Shown here: positions 9,450-18,074 of the stretch, one piece after another
Position numbering within the stretch: the first letter of the stretch is position 1
How the letters are laid out: every line of letters begins with the position of its first letter
NCBI RefSeq assembly: GCF_044891285.1
Contig: NZ_JAUIYO010000013.1
Span: 1 to 64,000, forward strand
Direction of reading: 5' to 3'
Length of the DNA: 64,000 bases
From: Pseudobacillus lumedeiriae
Lineage (GTDB): Bacteria; Bacillota; Bacilli; Bacillales; Domibacillaceae
Made by a program: the position numbers and the translations under genes
Notes under the pieces: generated by a model
Told to the model about the DNA's origin: nothing
The model's database searches: none
What the model saw: only the letters and a program-made list of their open reading frames with translations

Positions 9450-9874
9450 GTTGATCTGTTCCTCTTCCCTTTCAATTTCCTTTTATAACAATCGGTACGG
9501 ACTACAGCTGTCATCCCCGACAGTATTTCGATTGATCAGCATACTGCAATACATTAGCAAATATATGTATAAAATAAACCTTTTCCATTATATCACAAAA
9601 AGCAGTTAACTCTTGATTAAATATAACCATTTGGCAACATACCGCCATTGTATTCTATCATCTTTTTTCCTTCCATACTATCTATTTTACATGACAACTT
9701 TTTACGGCTTTGAAACATCTTTAGAATAGCATTTTCTCCCCTCACATCTAATCTCCTTCAGTTCCCCTCCATACCTTTCTTACGCAAGAATTTTTTTCTA
9801 TTTTAAACATATAATTGTAAGATTTTACGGAGTTTAGTAGTATGAATGTATTATGTCAATTGGAGGAGAAAACA
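9450..9874. other. Intergenic region, promoter side of two divergent genes
   Basis: AT-rich with no supported gene. A TATAAT at 9810-9815 is a plausible -10 for the downstream YARHG gene; I see no convincing -35 and no repeat. Confidence 0.4.
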
Positions 9875-10966
9875 ATGAAAAAGTGTGATGCTTGCGGTTA
9901 CACAAACGAAGACAGCAATACTTTTTGCTCTGAGTGCGGCACTTCCCTCCCCACTCAGTCATCGCGAAAAGCAAGCCGCGAAGAAACAAACATAAAGAAA
10001 GATCAGCCGCCAAGGAAAAGGACACCTATTATTCTAGCCCTTGCTGCAATTGCAGCGATCGGTTTGTTCACTAGTTATCAAATGATCGCAAAAAAATACA
10101 GCGAGGAAGCAGTGGTTGATCAATTTCATACTGCCCTTACAACAAAAAATAAAACAGCTTTGAAGGAATTAATTGTCCCTTCTGACTCACGCCTCAAAGT
10201 GAATGATCAAAGTTTAGATGCTTTATTCGCCCTTATTGATAAAGAACCGTCACTTGTTCAAGAAATCGAGGACTCTCTTCGCAACGAAGGGTTGAGCAAT
10301 CACTTGTTTTATTTGCGTGAAGATGGAAAACATTACGGAATCTTTGATCGGCATGTCGTGGATACACCGGGTTACTTCATCAAATTGGACAGCACCGGCG
10401 GAGAAACAACTGTTTATTTAAACGATCACGAGATCAGTGTGTTGGATGAAGCTGGAGAAGTTCAGGAATTCGGGCCATTTTTAGTAGGGGCCTATACAGT
10501 TAAAGGAATGAGAAAGGCCGAGGATGGCACAAAAGAAGATGAAATCACCCTTGAACTATCTGGAACGAAAACAGAAAAAATAGCTACTTTACAAACAGGT
10601 GATCCTGAAAAACAAAAAGAGGAAGAAAAGAAAGAAGAAGTGAAGGAAAAAACAGTAGTGAAAGAAGTCATTAGAGAAGTAGCTCCAAAGACTGCATCCG
10701 TACCAGCAGCTACTTATTCATACTACATTATTCCACACAGCGACTATGCTTATTTGACATACGACGATTTAGCTGGTTTTTCCCAAAACGAGTTACGGCT
10801 GGCAAGAAATGAAATCTTCGCCCGGCACGGATACGTTTTCAAATCTAAAGATTTACGAAATTATTTCAACAGTCAGGCTTGGTACAGTCCGAATCCAAGC
10901 TTTAGGGAAAGCAGCTTAAGCGCTGTGGAAAAAAGCAATGTCGATTTTATCAAGTCATTTGAATAG
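9875..10966 (+). CDS. Zinc-ribbon membrane protein with C-terminal YARHG domain
   Basis: A 363-residue protein: zinc ribbon (CDACG and CSECG, residues 4-26), basic linker, one membrane helix (about 49-67), an extracellular TcaA-like region, a Lys/Glu-rich linker (about 246-275) and a YARHG domain at the end containing LARNEIFARHGYVF. YARHG domains are extracellular and thought to bind peptidoglycan or other envelope ligands. The ATG at 9875 follows TGGAGGAG with a 6-base gap; an ATG at 9842 lacks one. An amidase gene follows 12 bases after its stop, so the pair is likely an operon acting at the wall. Confidence 0.82.
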   Translation: MKKCDACGYTNEDSNTFCSECGTSLPTQSSRKASREETNIKKDQPPRKRTPIILALAAIAAIGLFTSYQMIAKKYSEEAVVDQFHTALTTKNKTALKELIVPSDSRLKVNDQSLDALFALIDKEPSLVQEIEDSLRNEGLSNHLFYLREDGKHYGIFDRHVVDTPGYFIKLDSTGGETTVYLNDHEISVLDEAGEVQEFGPFLVGAYTVKGMRKAEDGTKEDEITLELSGTKTEKIATLQTGDPEKQKEEEKKEEVKEKTVVKEVIREVAPKTASVPAATYSYYIIPHSDYAYLTYDDLAGFSQNELRLARNEIFARHGYVFKSKDLRNYFNSQAWYSPNPSFRESSLSAVEKSNVDFIKSFE

Positions 10967-10978
10967 GAGATTTATCTA

Positions 10979-11956
10979 ATGAAACGATTGTCCATCGCCG
11001 CAGTGTTGATTGCCTGCTTTCTTTCGTTCCTGCTGTTAAAAATGGACTCACAATCAGAACAGGGGCTTTTAAACAGCTTGACTTCAGAAAAAGCAGAAGA
11101 TCACATCAAGGCGAAACCGCCAGAACTAGAGAAAAAAACAGTATCCAATTTAGAAAAATCGAAAGAAGCAGAAACAGAGATACCTCAAAGTACAAAGGAG
11201 CTTGAAAAAACAGAGAATCTAGAACGAGTGATCCATACCGAAAAAGAGAAAACGGAAAAACAAGAAGTGAAGCCTGACGCATCGGCAGAGCCGCCTGCAG
11301 TCCAAGCAAACAACAAGCCTTTTCTTGTCGTTATTGATCCCGGCCACCAAGAAAAAGCTAATCTTGAACAAGAACCGATCGGCCCTGGCGCCAAGGAAAC
11401 AAAGTATAAAGTAACAGGTGGAACAAGCGGTATAACAACAAAGAAACCTGAGTACGTTCTTACCCTTGAAGCATCCAATTTACTTAAAGCTCAGTTGGAA
11501 AAAAAAGGCTTTCAAGTGATTATGACACGTACGTCTCATAACGTGAACATCAGTAATCGAGAACGGGCCGAGATAGCTAACAATCATAACGCTGACTTAT
11601 TCGTTCGCATTCATGCAGACGGAGCAGAAAGCGCTGCTGTAAGCGGATTTTCTATCCTAGTTCCTTCCAAAGAAAATCCGTATACGCAGCCTATCTATGA
11701 TAAAAGCTACACGGCGGCCCAGTCAGTGCTTTCCATCGTCTCTGCAGAAGTGCCGCTTCATCAAAACGGCATTTTTTTCAGAAGTGATATGTCAGGCTTC
11801 AATTGGTCACGTGTACCCGTTATTCTTCCGGAAATAGGATTTATGACAAATGCACAGGAAGATCAAAAACTATCCGATGATGCTTACTTAACAAATTTAA
11901 TGACCTTACTGGCAGAAGGCATTGAACAATACGCAGACAAGGCCGCTTCTCAGTAA
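10979..11956 (+). CDS. N-acetylmuramoyl-L-alanine amidase (Amidase_3)
   Basis: Predicted zinc amidase that cuts the bond between muramic acid and L-alanine in peptidoglycan. The 325-residue protein has a signal-anchor (about 5-22), a highly charged Glu/Lys linker (35-105) and an Amidase_3 domain. The zinc ligands are visible in VIDPGH, in the Glu of the KKPEYVLTLEA stretch and in RIHADG; the catalytic Glu lies in LPEIGFMTN. TAGGAGA precedes the start, and the gene directly follows the YARHG protein. The long variable insert after DPGHQ is unusual but does not disturb the motifs. Confidence 0.9.
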   Translation: MKRLSIAAVLIACFLSFLLLKMDSQSEQGLLNSLTSEKAEDHIKAKPPELEKKTVSNLEKSKEAETEIPQSTKELEKTENLERVIHTEKEKTEKQEVKPDASAEPPAVQANNKPFLVVIDPGHQEKANLEQEPIGPGAKETKYKVTGGTSGITTKKPEYVLTLEASNLLKAQLEKKGFQVIMTRTSHNVNISNRERAEIANNHNADLFVRIHADGAESAAVSGFSILVPSKENPYTQPIYDKSYTAAQSVLSIVSAEVPLHQNGIFFRSDMSGFNWSRVPVILPEIGFMTNAQEDQKLSDDAYLTNLMTLLAEGIEQYADKAASQ

Positions 11957-11961
11957 AAAAA

Positions 11962-12053
11962 CAAAGCGTCAGACCACTCTAACTCATATCTTTCTCTGCA
12001 ATGAATGAGAAAACGATAGATAGATATGATTAGAGAGGGCGGACGCTTTTTAG
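11962..12053. terminator. Long hairpin between convergent genes
   Basis: An imperfect inverted repeat (AAAGCGTC...CTCTAACTCATATCT with its complement) of about 30 bp per arm lies between the amidase and the 2-hydroxyacid dehydrogenase and ends in a T-run. It probably serves both genes. Confidence 0.75.
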
Positions 12054-12070
12054 TCAATCTTGATTATTTC

Positions 12071-13033
12071 TCAATGATGAATGATGTTCGGGGGTATTTT
12101 TCCGCTCAAGCCCGCGACAAGGTTTTGGGCTGCAAGCTGTGCCATTTCCAAACGGGTTTCAGGAGTAGCTGAGCCAATATGCGGTAAAGTAACGACGTTA
12201 TCCATCGAAAGCAGCGGATTGTCTGATTCCACAGGCTCCCGTGAAAAGACATCAAGGCCGGCAGCTCGGATCTCCTGCCTTTGGAGCACATCAATTAAAG
12301 CCTCTTCGTCAATGACTTTGCCGCGCGCTGCGTTAATAAAAATACTCGTTTTTTTCATGAGCGCAAATTCACGTTTGCCGATCATTTTTTCCGTCTGCGC
12401 ATTAAGGGGGGCCAGCAGGCATACATAATCAGACTGGGCAAGCAGGTCATCTAGTGTGCAGTATACCGCTTTATACATTCCCTCTGCCTCTTCATTCCGT
12501 GAACGGTTATGATACAGAATCGGCATATTAAAACCAAGGTGCGCCCGTTTAGCCACAGCTGTTCCGACACCCCCCATGCCAATAATCCCAAGCACTTTAT
12601 GATGGACATCTGTACCGAATTTCTCCTCACGAAGACTAGATGACCATTTCCCCTCTTTGACGAAACGATCCAGTTCTGGAATACGGCGGGCAGCGGCTAA
12701 CATTAACCCAAGAACCGTATCCGCTACCGTTTCATTTAACACACCAGGTGTATTCGTCGCCACAATTCCCCGCTCTTTCAACAATGGAATATCAAAGTTG
12801 TCATATCCAACCGAAGCATTGCTCACAACTTGAAGCTTTGGAGCATGGTCCAGTAACTCATGATCAATCACAAGCCCCGAACCGAGCAGCCCCTGAGCCG
12901 TCTTTAACTCCTCTAGAAACTCTTTCTTATTCCCCTCATTCAATTCTTTAAAATACACCACTTCGCACGTTTCCCTGACAAAATCCACTACACGCTCATC
13001 AAACTTTCTGTAAACAATCACATTTGGCTTCAT
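12071..13033 (-). CDS. D-isomer-specific 2-hydroxyacid dehydrogenase (glyoxylate/hydroxypyruvate reductase-like)
   Basis: A 320-residue NAD(P)H-dependent oxidoreductase. The Rossmann fingerprint is GIIGMGGVGTAVAKRA; the substrate-binding Arg is in INAARGKVIDEEAL, and the catalytic Glu (REPVE) and His (LPHIGSATPETR) are in place. The sequence fits the GyaR/GhrB/YvcT subgroup, which reduces glyoxylate or hydroxypyruvate or oxidises 2-ketogluconate-type acids; the substrate cannot be settled from motifs. It is monocistronic, with its own terminator. A possible connection to glyoxylate or serine metabolism further along the window is speculative. Confidence 0.82.
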   Translation of the reverse strand: MKPNVIVYRKFDERVVDFVRETCEVVYFKELNEGNKKEFLEELKTAQGLLGSGLVIDHELLDHAPKLQVVSNASVGYDNFDIPLLKERGIVATNTPGVLNETVADTVLGLMLAAARRIPELDRFVKEGKWSSSLREEKFGTDVHHKVLGIIGMGGVGTAVAKRAHLGFNMPILYHNRSRNEEAEGMYKAVYCTLDDLLAQSDYVCLLAPLNAQTEKMIGKREFALMKKTSIFINAARGKVIDEEALIDVLQRQEIRAAGLDVFSREPVESDNPLLSMDNVVTLPHIGSATPETRLEMAQLAAQNLVAGLSGKIPPNIIHH

Positions 13034-13212
13034 ATTCCTCTATCCCCTTCTCAGCACCGTTAAATAACTTTTTATTCCTTATTGATTGTCCCTCATAACA
13101 ACACCGTCTTCAAGTTTGCCCGCTTATTTTTTAAACATTCTAAAAAATATTTACGCCAGTCCTTCCCCTGTACTATACTGAAACAAAACAATAAGTAGAA
13201 AGAGTGTATATC

Positions 13213-13743
13213 TTGAGTAATGTACAAATGTCGATAAAAGAAAAAAGCATTGTATTCATTGGCTTTATGGGTGTGGGGAAAACAACGATCGGCTCACTCG
13301 TTGCTCAAAAGCTGCAGCGGCCTTTCATTGATATTGATGAAGAAATCGAAAAAGAACATGGAATGTCTATTAATGAAATCTTTGCATCATATGGTGAGCA
13401 GGCATTTCGAGAAATGGAAAAAAAGACGGTTCGTTCATTTTGCGAACAAAAATTGAAAGTGATCTCTTTGGGCGGCGGCGCTTTTATGCAGCCGGAAATC
13501 CGTGACGTTTGTTTAGCTAACTGTACCGTTCTCTATTTGGATATGTCATGGGAACAGTGGAAGGAAAGACTCGATTTACTGATCGAAGACCGCCCCATTC
13601 TTCGAGACAAGGATTTAAAAGAAATTGAAGAGCTTTTTTACAAAAGACAAGAAGCCTATTCTTTAAATCACCACACAGTTACCGTTGACTCGAAAACCGA
13701 AGAAGATATTGCCGATGGCATTATCGCTTTACTAAAACTTTAA
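13213..13743 (+). CDS. aroK: Shikimate kinase
   Basis: Phosphorylates shikimate in aromatic amino-acid synthesis. About 176 residues, with the Walker A motif GFMGVGKTT, the shikimate-binding DIDEEIE, and the GGG loop in SLGGGAF, followed by the lid segment with an Arg in EDRPILRDK. The start is uncertain: TTG 13213 has an AAAGAG site at a suitable distance, GTG 13204 is too close to it, and ATG 13228 is also possible. The gene is separated from others, with a terminator at 13746-13777. Confidence 0.88.
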   Translation: MSNVQMSIKEKSIVFIGFMGVGKTTIGSLVAQKLQRPFIDIDEEIEKEHGMSINEIFASYGEQAFREMEKKTVRSFCEQKLKVISLGGGAFMQPEIRDVCLANCTVLYLDMSWEQWKERLDLLIEDRPILRDKDLKEIEELFYKRQEAYSLNHHTVTVDSKTEEDIADGIIALLKL

Positions 13744-13745
13744 AA

Positions 13746-13777
13746 AAAGCCGGGCCTCAAGGGGCCTGGCTCTTTTC
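13746..13777. terminator. Terminator between aroK and the LCP gene
   Basis: The stem AGCCGGGCC/GGGCCTGGCT has T-rich flanks on both strands and serves two convergent genes. Confidence 0.8.
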
Positions 13778-13782
13778 AATCG

Positions 13783-14715
13783 TTATTCCATATTCAAATG
13801 CTTTTTGAAGATAGCAGATAAACGGGCTCTTTCTTCATCTGGAACAATATAGTAGTAAACACCGCCGATTTTTTGACCCTCACCTTTTACTTGTTCTTGT
13901 CTAATGTTTCTTCTGGCATCAGCGTAGTTTTTCTGGATCGATTTTATTTCATCCACTGAAAGATTCGTTTGCACGTTTTTCGATATCGCGTCTAGAATAT
14001 CATCATATTTCCAGATAGACTGAACGCTGGCTCCTTTTTCAAGAACACCTTGGATGACTTGCCGCTGACGTGCCTGCCGGCCAAAGTCACCTTGCGGATC
14101 TTCATATCTCATGCGGGAGTATTTCAACGCTTCTTCTCCATTTAAGTCCAGTGTTCCTTTCGGAAAGTCTGCTCCTTCATAAGAGAAAGCAAATGTGCTG
14201 TTAACCGTCACCCCGCCGACTGCATCTACAATATCTTTAAACCCATCCATGTTCATTTCTATATAATAATCCACGGGAACATCTAAGAATTCTTCCACTG
14301 TTTTTGCAGCCATATTCACACCGCCAAAGGCATACGCGTGATTAATTTTATCTTCCGTACCTTTGCCGACAATCTCCACACGCGTGTCACGCGGGATACT
14401 GAGCATTTCAGCAGAGTTTTCTTGTCCATTGACCGACATTAAGATCATTGTATCCGAACGCCCCTTATCACCTTTACGCTCGTCTACCCCTAACAAAAGT
14501 ACAGTGAAGGGCTCCTTATCCTTCAATGAAACATCTTCTGTACGTTTTTCTGATTTTTCAAGTACTGAATCATTCAACATGCCATGAAGCGCCTTATTGA
14601 GAGAAGAGTACACATTAAATGCAAAAGCCGCCGCGATAGCTAACAACAATAAAACGATAATGAGTATGATTTTCTTTTTTCCTTTTTTCTTTCTCGTTCT
14701 TCTCGTTCTTTCCAT
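13783..14715 (-). CDS. LytR-CpsA-Psr family wall-glycopolymer ligase
   Basis: LCP enzymes transfer undecaprenyl-linked teichoic acid or other glycopolymers onto peptidoglycan. The 310-residue protein has a very basic N-terminus, one membrane helix (about 14-34) and an extracellular LCP domain. Typical segments are LLLGVDERKGDKGRSDTMIL, SIPRDTRVEI, KINHAYAFGG and KYSRMRYEDPQGDFGRQARQ, which carry the conserved Arg and Asp residues that bind the pyrophosphate lipid. Length and layout match B. subtilis TagT/TagU/TagV. It is monocistronic and convergent with aroK. Confidence 0.92.
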   Translation of the reverse strand: MERTRRTRKKKGKKKIILIIVLLLLAIAAAFAFNVYSSLNKALHGMLNDSVLEKSEKRTEDVSLKDKEPFTVLLLGVDERKGDKGRSDTMILMSVNGQENSAEMLSIPRDTRVEIVGKGTEDKINHAYAFGGVNMAAKTVEEFLDVPVDYYIEMNMDGFKDIVDAVGGVTVNSTFAFSYEGADFPKGTLDLNGEEALKYSRMRYEDPQGDFGRQARQRQVIQGVLEKGASVQSIWKYDDILDAISKNVQTNLSVDEIKSIQKNYADARRNIRQEQVKGEGQKIGGVYYYIVPDEERARLSAIFKKHLNME

Positions 14716-14988
14716 TCCGTAGTCTCCCTTTAAATTTAAACTTTACCTTTCCATTTAACTACCGTTTTTTATTATACCATGAAGACTCCTATACATATAT
14801 TTTATAATGACAAAATCTGCTTATCTTCACTTGATTTATATCTCCAATAAGTAATAACACCTAATAATCGGCAGTTCTAAAGGATGACCACACAAAACTT
14901 TCACACTATTTACCTATTTTTTTCTTGGAAAATATTTTATATTAATACTATCGTTCGACGAATATTAACAAGATCGGAAGTGACTTAG

Positions 14989-16413
14989 TTGAAGAAAGCG
15001 TTTATTATGTTTTTCTCTTTTATATTAAGCTTCAGTTTGCTTACACCACCTGCTAAAGCGGCTCAATTTACTGATGTGACAACAACAAATCGATTTTATC
15101 AGGAAATTCTTTTTTTAGCGGGAAATGGAGTAATCAGCGGCTTTCCAAATGGAAAATTTAAACCTGGCCAAGAAGTAACCCGTGCCGCTGCGGCCATTAT
15201 TATCGGCAAGGCACTCAACCTAGACGGACAAAAAAGAAACACCCAATTTAAAGATGTGAATGCCGGCAATATGGCCTCCGGTTATATCGCATCCGCTGTA
15301 GAAAAAGGCATTGTGTCTGGCTTTCCAGATGGTACTTTCCGGCCTAATGAATTTGTCACACGGGGGCAAATGGCCATTTTATTGTCGAAAGCATTTGACC
15401 TGACAACAGAAGAAGACGTTCATTTTTCTGATGTCACTCCGTTAGTGACGGCCTATCCCTACATTAAAAAGTTAACAGCTGCTGGAATTGCCTCTGGCTA
15501 TGAAGACCATACATACAAGCCTAACCTAATACTGCGAAGAGACCAGTTTGCAGCCTTTATGGCCCGCGCACTGAATCCTGCGTTCATTCCTGGCAACAAA
15601 GTGTCTGATTTCACCGTCAACTTTTTAAATGTCGGTCAAGGAGATGCTGTTTTCATTGAATTTCCAAATGGACAAACGATGCTCATTGATGCCGGTCCTT
15701 CAGAAGAAGCGATTCGACGAGAGTTAGCTTCACTTGAAGTCAACACAATAGATATTTTTGTCGCCACCCATCCAGGTGATGAACACATCGGCGGTGCCGA
15801 CTACGTGATCCATGAAATGAATGTCGAAAAAATCTTTGATTCTGGCATGCCGGGTGTAACGAAAGAATACAAAGAATATAGCGAGGCAGCAAAAGCAAAA
15901 AAGCTGAAGTTAAAAGAAGTACATACAGGCAGCCGTCTCTCCCCTGATGATCAAGTAAATGTGACCGTCCTTCATGCCGACAGCCGGTCCTCAGCGGGCG
16001 ACGACGGGTCAATCGTCATCCATATGACCTATGGGGATATCAGCTATTTATTCGCTTCCGAAATTGGGACATCTGTAGAAAATCAGCTCATGTCTACATC
16101 CGACATCCAAGCCGATATTTTAAAAGTATCAAAGCGCGGAACTTCCCAAGCATTTATCGAAGCGGTTGACCCGCTTATCGCTGTTTTGTCAACCGATCAC
16201 AGCACAGACAATGCAGCGGCAGAGATTAGACAGCGTCTTGAAACATATGGAACACAGATCCTTTCCACTGTAGAGGGAACCATCATGACAACAAGTTCTC
16301 AGGAAAGCTTCTATCTTTATCAAAAAAACCCTCACGAACCAAGTGAACTGCCTTTTAGTAAACTTTCGACACCACCCCTGGAAGAACGGTCCAATTTTTA
16401 TTTCAAAAAATAA
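14989..16413 (+). CDS. SLH protein with a ComEC-type metallo-beta-lactamase domain lacking metal ligands
   Basis: The 474-residue secreted protein starts at TTG 14989 after GGAAGTGA, with a signal peptide ending near residue 25. Three SLH repeats (about 26-200) anchor it to the wall. Residues 207-445 resemble the C-terminal beta-lactamase-fold domain of ComEC (NFLNVGQGDAVFIEF, MLIDAG, then THPGDEHIGG at 260-269). The usual HxHxDH motif is here HPGDEH, the expected GHHGS segment is SKRGTS (381-386), and the Asp of the TGD-type motif is in SEIG (357-360). Three ligand positions are therefore substituted, so nuclease or hydrolase activity is doubtful. It may be a binding protein or a re-specialised enzyme. 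Confidence 0.8.
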   Translation: MKKAFIMFFSFILSFSLLTPPAKAAQFTDVTTTNRFYQEILFLAGNGVISGFPNGKFKPGQEVTRAAAAIIIGKALNLDGQKRNTQFKDVNAGNMASGYIASAVEKGIVSGFPDGTFRPNEFVTRGQMAILLSKAFDLTTEEDVHFSDVTPLVTAYPYIKKLTAAGIASGYEDHTYKPNLILRRDQFAAFMARALNPAFIPGNKVSDFTVNFLNVGQGDAVFIEFPNGQTMLIDAGPSEEAIRRELASLEVNTIDIFVATHPGDEHIGGADYVIHEMNVEKIFDSGMPGVTKEYKEYSEAAKAKKLKLKEVHTGSRLSPDDQVNVTVLHADSRSSAGDDGSIVIHMTYGDISYLFASEIGTSVENQLMSTSDIQADILKVSKRGTSQAFIEAVDPLIAVLSTDHSTDNAAAEIRQRLETYGTQILSTVEGTIMTTSSQESFYLYQKNPHEPSELPFSKLSTPPLEERSNFYFKK

Positions 16414-16517
16414 ATAAGTATAACGGGCTGTTTACGACTATCAAGGTGACAATGATCGTCTAGGGAATTCCATGACAACACCAGGTACAAAAACCCACAC
16501 ATTCCCATTCATTAACA

Positions 16518-16555
16518 AAAAGCACCTTTTATCGCTAATAAGGTGCTTTTTTTTC
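16518..16555 (+). terminator. Terminator after the SLH-MBL gene
   Basis: The stem AAAAGCACCTT/AAGGTGCTTTT is followed by a run of eight T. Confidence 0.85.
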
Positions 16556-16667
16556 TGTTATTCAACAAATTAAACAGAAATTTCTAAATATTTAGATGTT
16601 TATATATAGTAAAAAATAACTATCCCTGTTATAATACAGTGGAATCTAACAAAAGGGGGATATAATC

Positions 16668-17129
16668 ATGGAGTTTCTTAGTAATTATAAAATTTCAACA
16701 AGCACTATGGCACTCGTTGAAGAATATCACCAAGACTACAATTCAATTATTTATGATAAAAACGGAATATATTGCACAAAACAAACTGTACGATCATTAC
16801 TGGACGAAGCCTGTATCGAAAGAATATCCACCTATGATGGCAGGATCAAAGCCGTTCGCAAACGTTTCCCATACCGTAAAAAAACACCCCTAGTTATTTG
16901 CCTCCAAAAGCGCATCTGCGCCTTTCCCATCACATCACCAGATAACTACGGCTGCAAATGGATTTTCCCGTACCATATACATACTAGTATAATGAAAGGC
17001 GGAAAGCTTATCGCCTTTTTTAAAAACGGTGCCCAGCTTGCGCTCACTTGCTCATCCTATGTCTTTAATAGACAATGCGAACGTACAGCCAACTGTCTAA
17101 ATTACTTCCAAAACAATCTATTAGATTAA
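16668..17129 (+). CDS. comK: ComK family competence transcription factor, short form
   Basis: ComK is the master activator of DNA-uptake genes. This 153-residue protein shares the family pattern: two N-terminal strands, the segment KKTPLVICLQKRICAFPITS followed by CKWIFPYHIH, and a FKNGAQLALTCSSYVFNRQ stretch matching FSNGKTMELPISYNSFENQ of B. subtilis ComK. It ends about 35 residues earlier than the B. subtilis protein, losing the tail that MecA targets in that species. The ATG follows AAAGGGGG. Identification rests on remembered family sequence and is fairly confident; whether it is active in competence is unknown. Confidence 0.8.
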   Translation: MEFLSNYKISTSTMALVEEYHQDYNSIIYDKNGIYCTKQTVRSLLDEACIERISTYDGRIKAVRKRFPYRKKTPLVICLQKRICAFPITSPDNYGCKWIFPYHIHTSIMKGGKLIAFFKNGAQLALTCSSYVFNRQCERTANCLNYFQNNLLD

Positions 17130-17138
17130 AACTCTCCA

Positions 17139-17161
17139 CCCTCCGGATCGTATCCAGAGGG
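17139..17161 (+). terminator. Possible weak terminator after comK
   Basis: A short hairpin (CCCTCCGGAT with ATCCAGAGGG) follows the stop codon; there is no clear T-run. Confidence 0.4.
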
Positions 17162-17304
17162 TCGTTATCAGCGTTCATCCTTTATTGAGATAAAGCAATG
17201 AAGTAGATGTACATGTTTCAGCAGACTAAAGAATGTACATATGACAGGCCGCTTTTGTTTTGTTAAGATGAATATATGATGACACATAGAAAGGATGGTT
17301 CCGC

Positions 17305-17766
17305 GTGATTCAAGTATTGTTTGTTTGTCTCGGTAATATTTGCCGTTCTCCAATGGCGGAGGCACTCTTTAGAGACCTCGTGAAAAAAGAAGGCTTAACT
17401 CATCAAATCACAGTCGACTCTGCGGGTACTAGCGATTGGCACATCGGCTCACCGCCTCATAAAGGAACATTAAACATATTGAAAGACTATCATATTAACG
17501 CGGACGATCTTGTTTGCAGACAATTCACTAAAGAAGACTTCAAAGCATTTGACTATATTGTCGGGATGGATGAGAGCAACCTTCAAAATATTTACAAGAT
17601 CCTTGGCCAGCCCGAACATCCTAAAATTATCCGTCTGCTTGATCTGACCAATCACCAAAAAGATGTGCCTGATCCGTATTACACCGGTGACTTCCAAGAA
17701 ACATACGACCTGTTAAACGAAGGCTGTCAGCTTCTGCTCGAGAAAATAAAGAAAGAACGTTTATAA
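17305..17766 (+). CDS. Low-molecular-weight protein-tyrosine phosphatase
   Basis: A 153-residue phosphatase of the LMW-PTP family (B. subtilis YfkJ/YwlE type). The catalytic P-loop CLGNICRSP (residues 8-16) carries the nucleophilic Cys and the Arg, and the general acid Asp is in VPDPYYTGDF near the C-terminus. The start is GTG 17305 with an AAAGGA site 9-10 bases upstream, giving the usual short strand before the loop. It is monocistronic. The target could be phosphotyrosine or phosphoarginine; the residue after the first Cys does not settle it. Confidence 0.92.
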   Translation: MIQVLFVCLGNICRSPMAEALFRDLVKKEGLTHQITVDSAGTSDWHIGSPPHKGTLNILKDYHINADDLVCRQFTKEDFKAFDYIVGMDESNLQNIYKILGQPEHPKIIRLLDLTNHQKDVPDPYYTGDFQETYDLLNEGCQLLLEKIKKERL

Positions 17767-17779
17767 ACACAGACAAAAG

Positions 17780-17827
17780 AGGCTGATCCAAAAGGTCATT
17801 AAGAACGACTTTTTAGGATCAGTCTTT
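17780..17827 (+). terminator. Terminator of the phosphatase gene; copy of 6717-6768
   Basis: The stem AGGCTGATCC...GGATCAGTCTT encloses AAAGGTC...GACTTTTT and repeats the SLH-gene terminator almost exactly. Confidence 0.8.
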
Positions 17828-17849
17828 TAGATTTTTTTGACAAATTTCA

Positions 17850-18010
17850 AACAATTATTTTTCACTGAGTTGATTGGAGTGGAAGGCGAGAAGACTCCTG
17901 CGGGGAAAGCGAACAGGTGAGACCCCGGAGGAGCTTTAGCGACGAGGAAGCTCACCGTTTGCCCCGCGGAAAGCGAAGCGCCTCAAAAGGAAATCAACAG
18001 GCAATTTTAA
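17850..18010. repeat. Bacillaceae-type palindromic intergenic repeat, long copy
   Basis: A copy of about 160 bp running from TTTTTCACTGAGTTGATTGG through GACTCCTGCGGGGAAAGCGA and GGTGAGACCCCGGAGGAGCT to GGAAAGCGAAGCGCCTCAAA and GAAATCAACAGGC. The two ends are complementary (TTGATTGGAG against the final part) and the GC-rich centre can fold. It encodes nothing. The same sequence type is widespread between genes in Bacillaceae. Confidence 0.8.
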
Positions 18011-18026
18011 AGCACCATAAAAAAAA

Positions 18027-18065
18027 GAGGATCCCCCCTAAAAGTTATACTTTTGGGAAGCCCTC
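18027..18065 (-). terminator. Terminator of the small oxidase-like gene
   Basis: The stem GAGG-CCCCCTAAAAGT pairs with ACTTTTGGG-CCCTC; a T-run is present on the minus strand. It has the same loop sequence as the hairpins at 7067 and 20774. Confidence 0.75.
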
Positions 18066-18074
18066 CTTCTCCTA

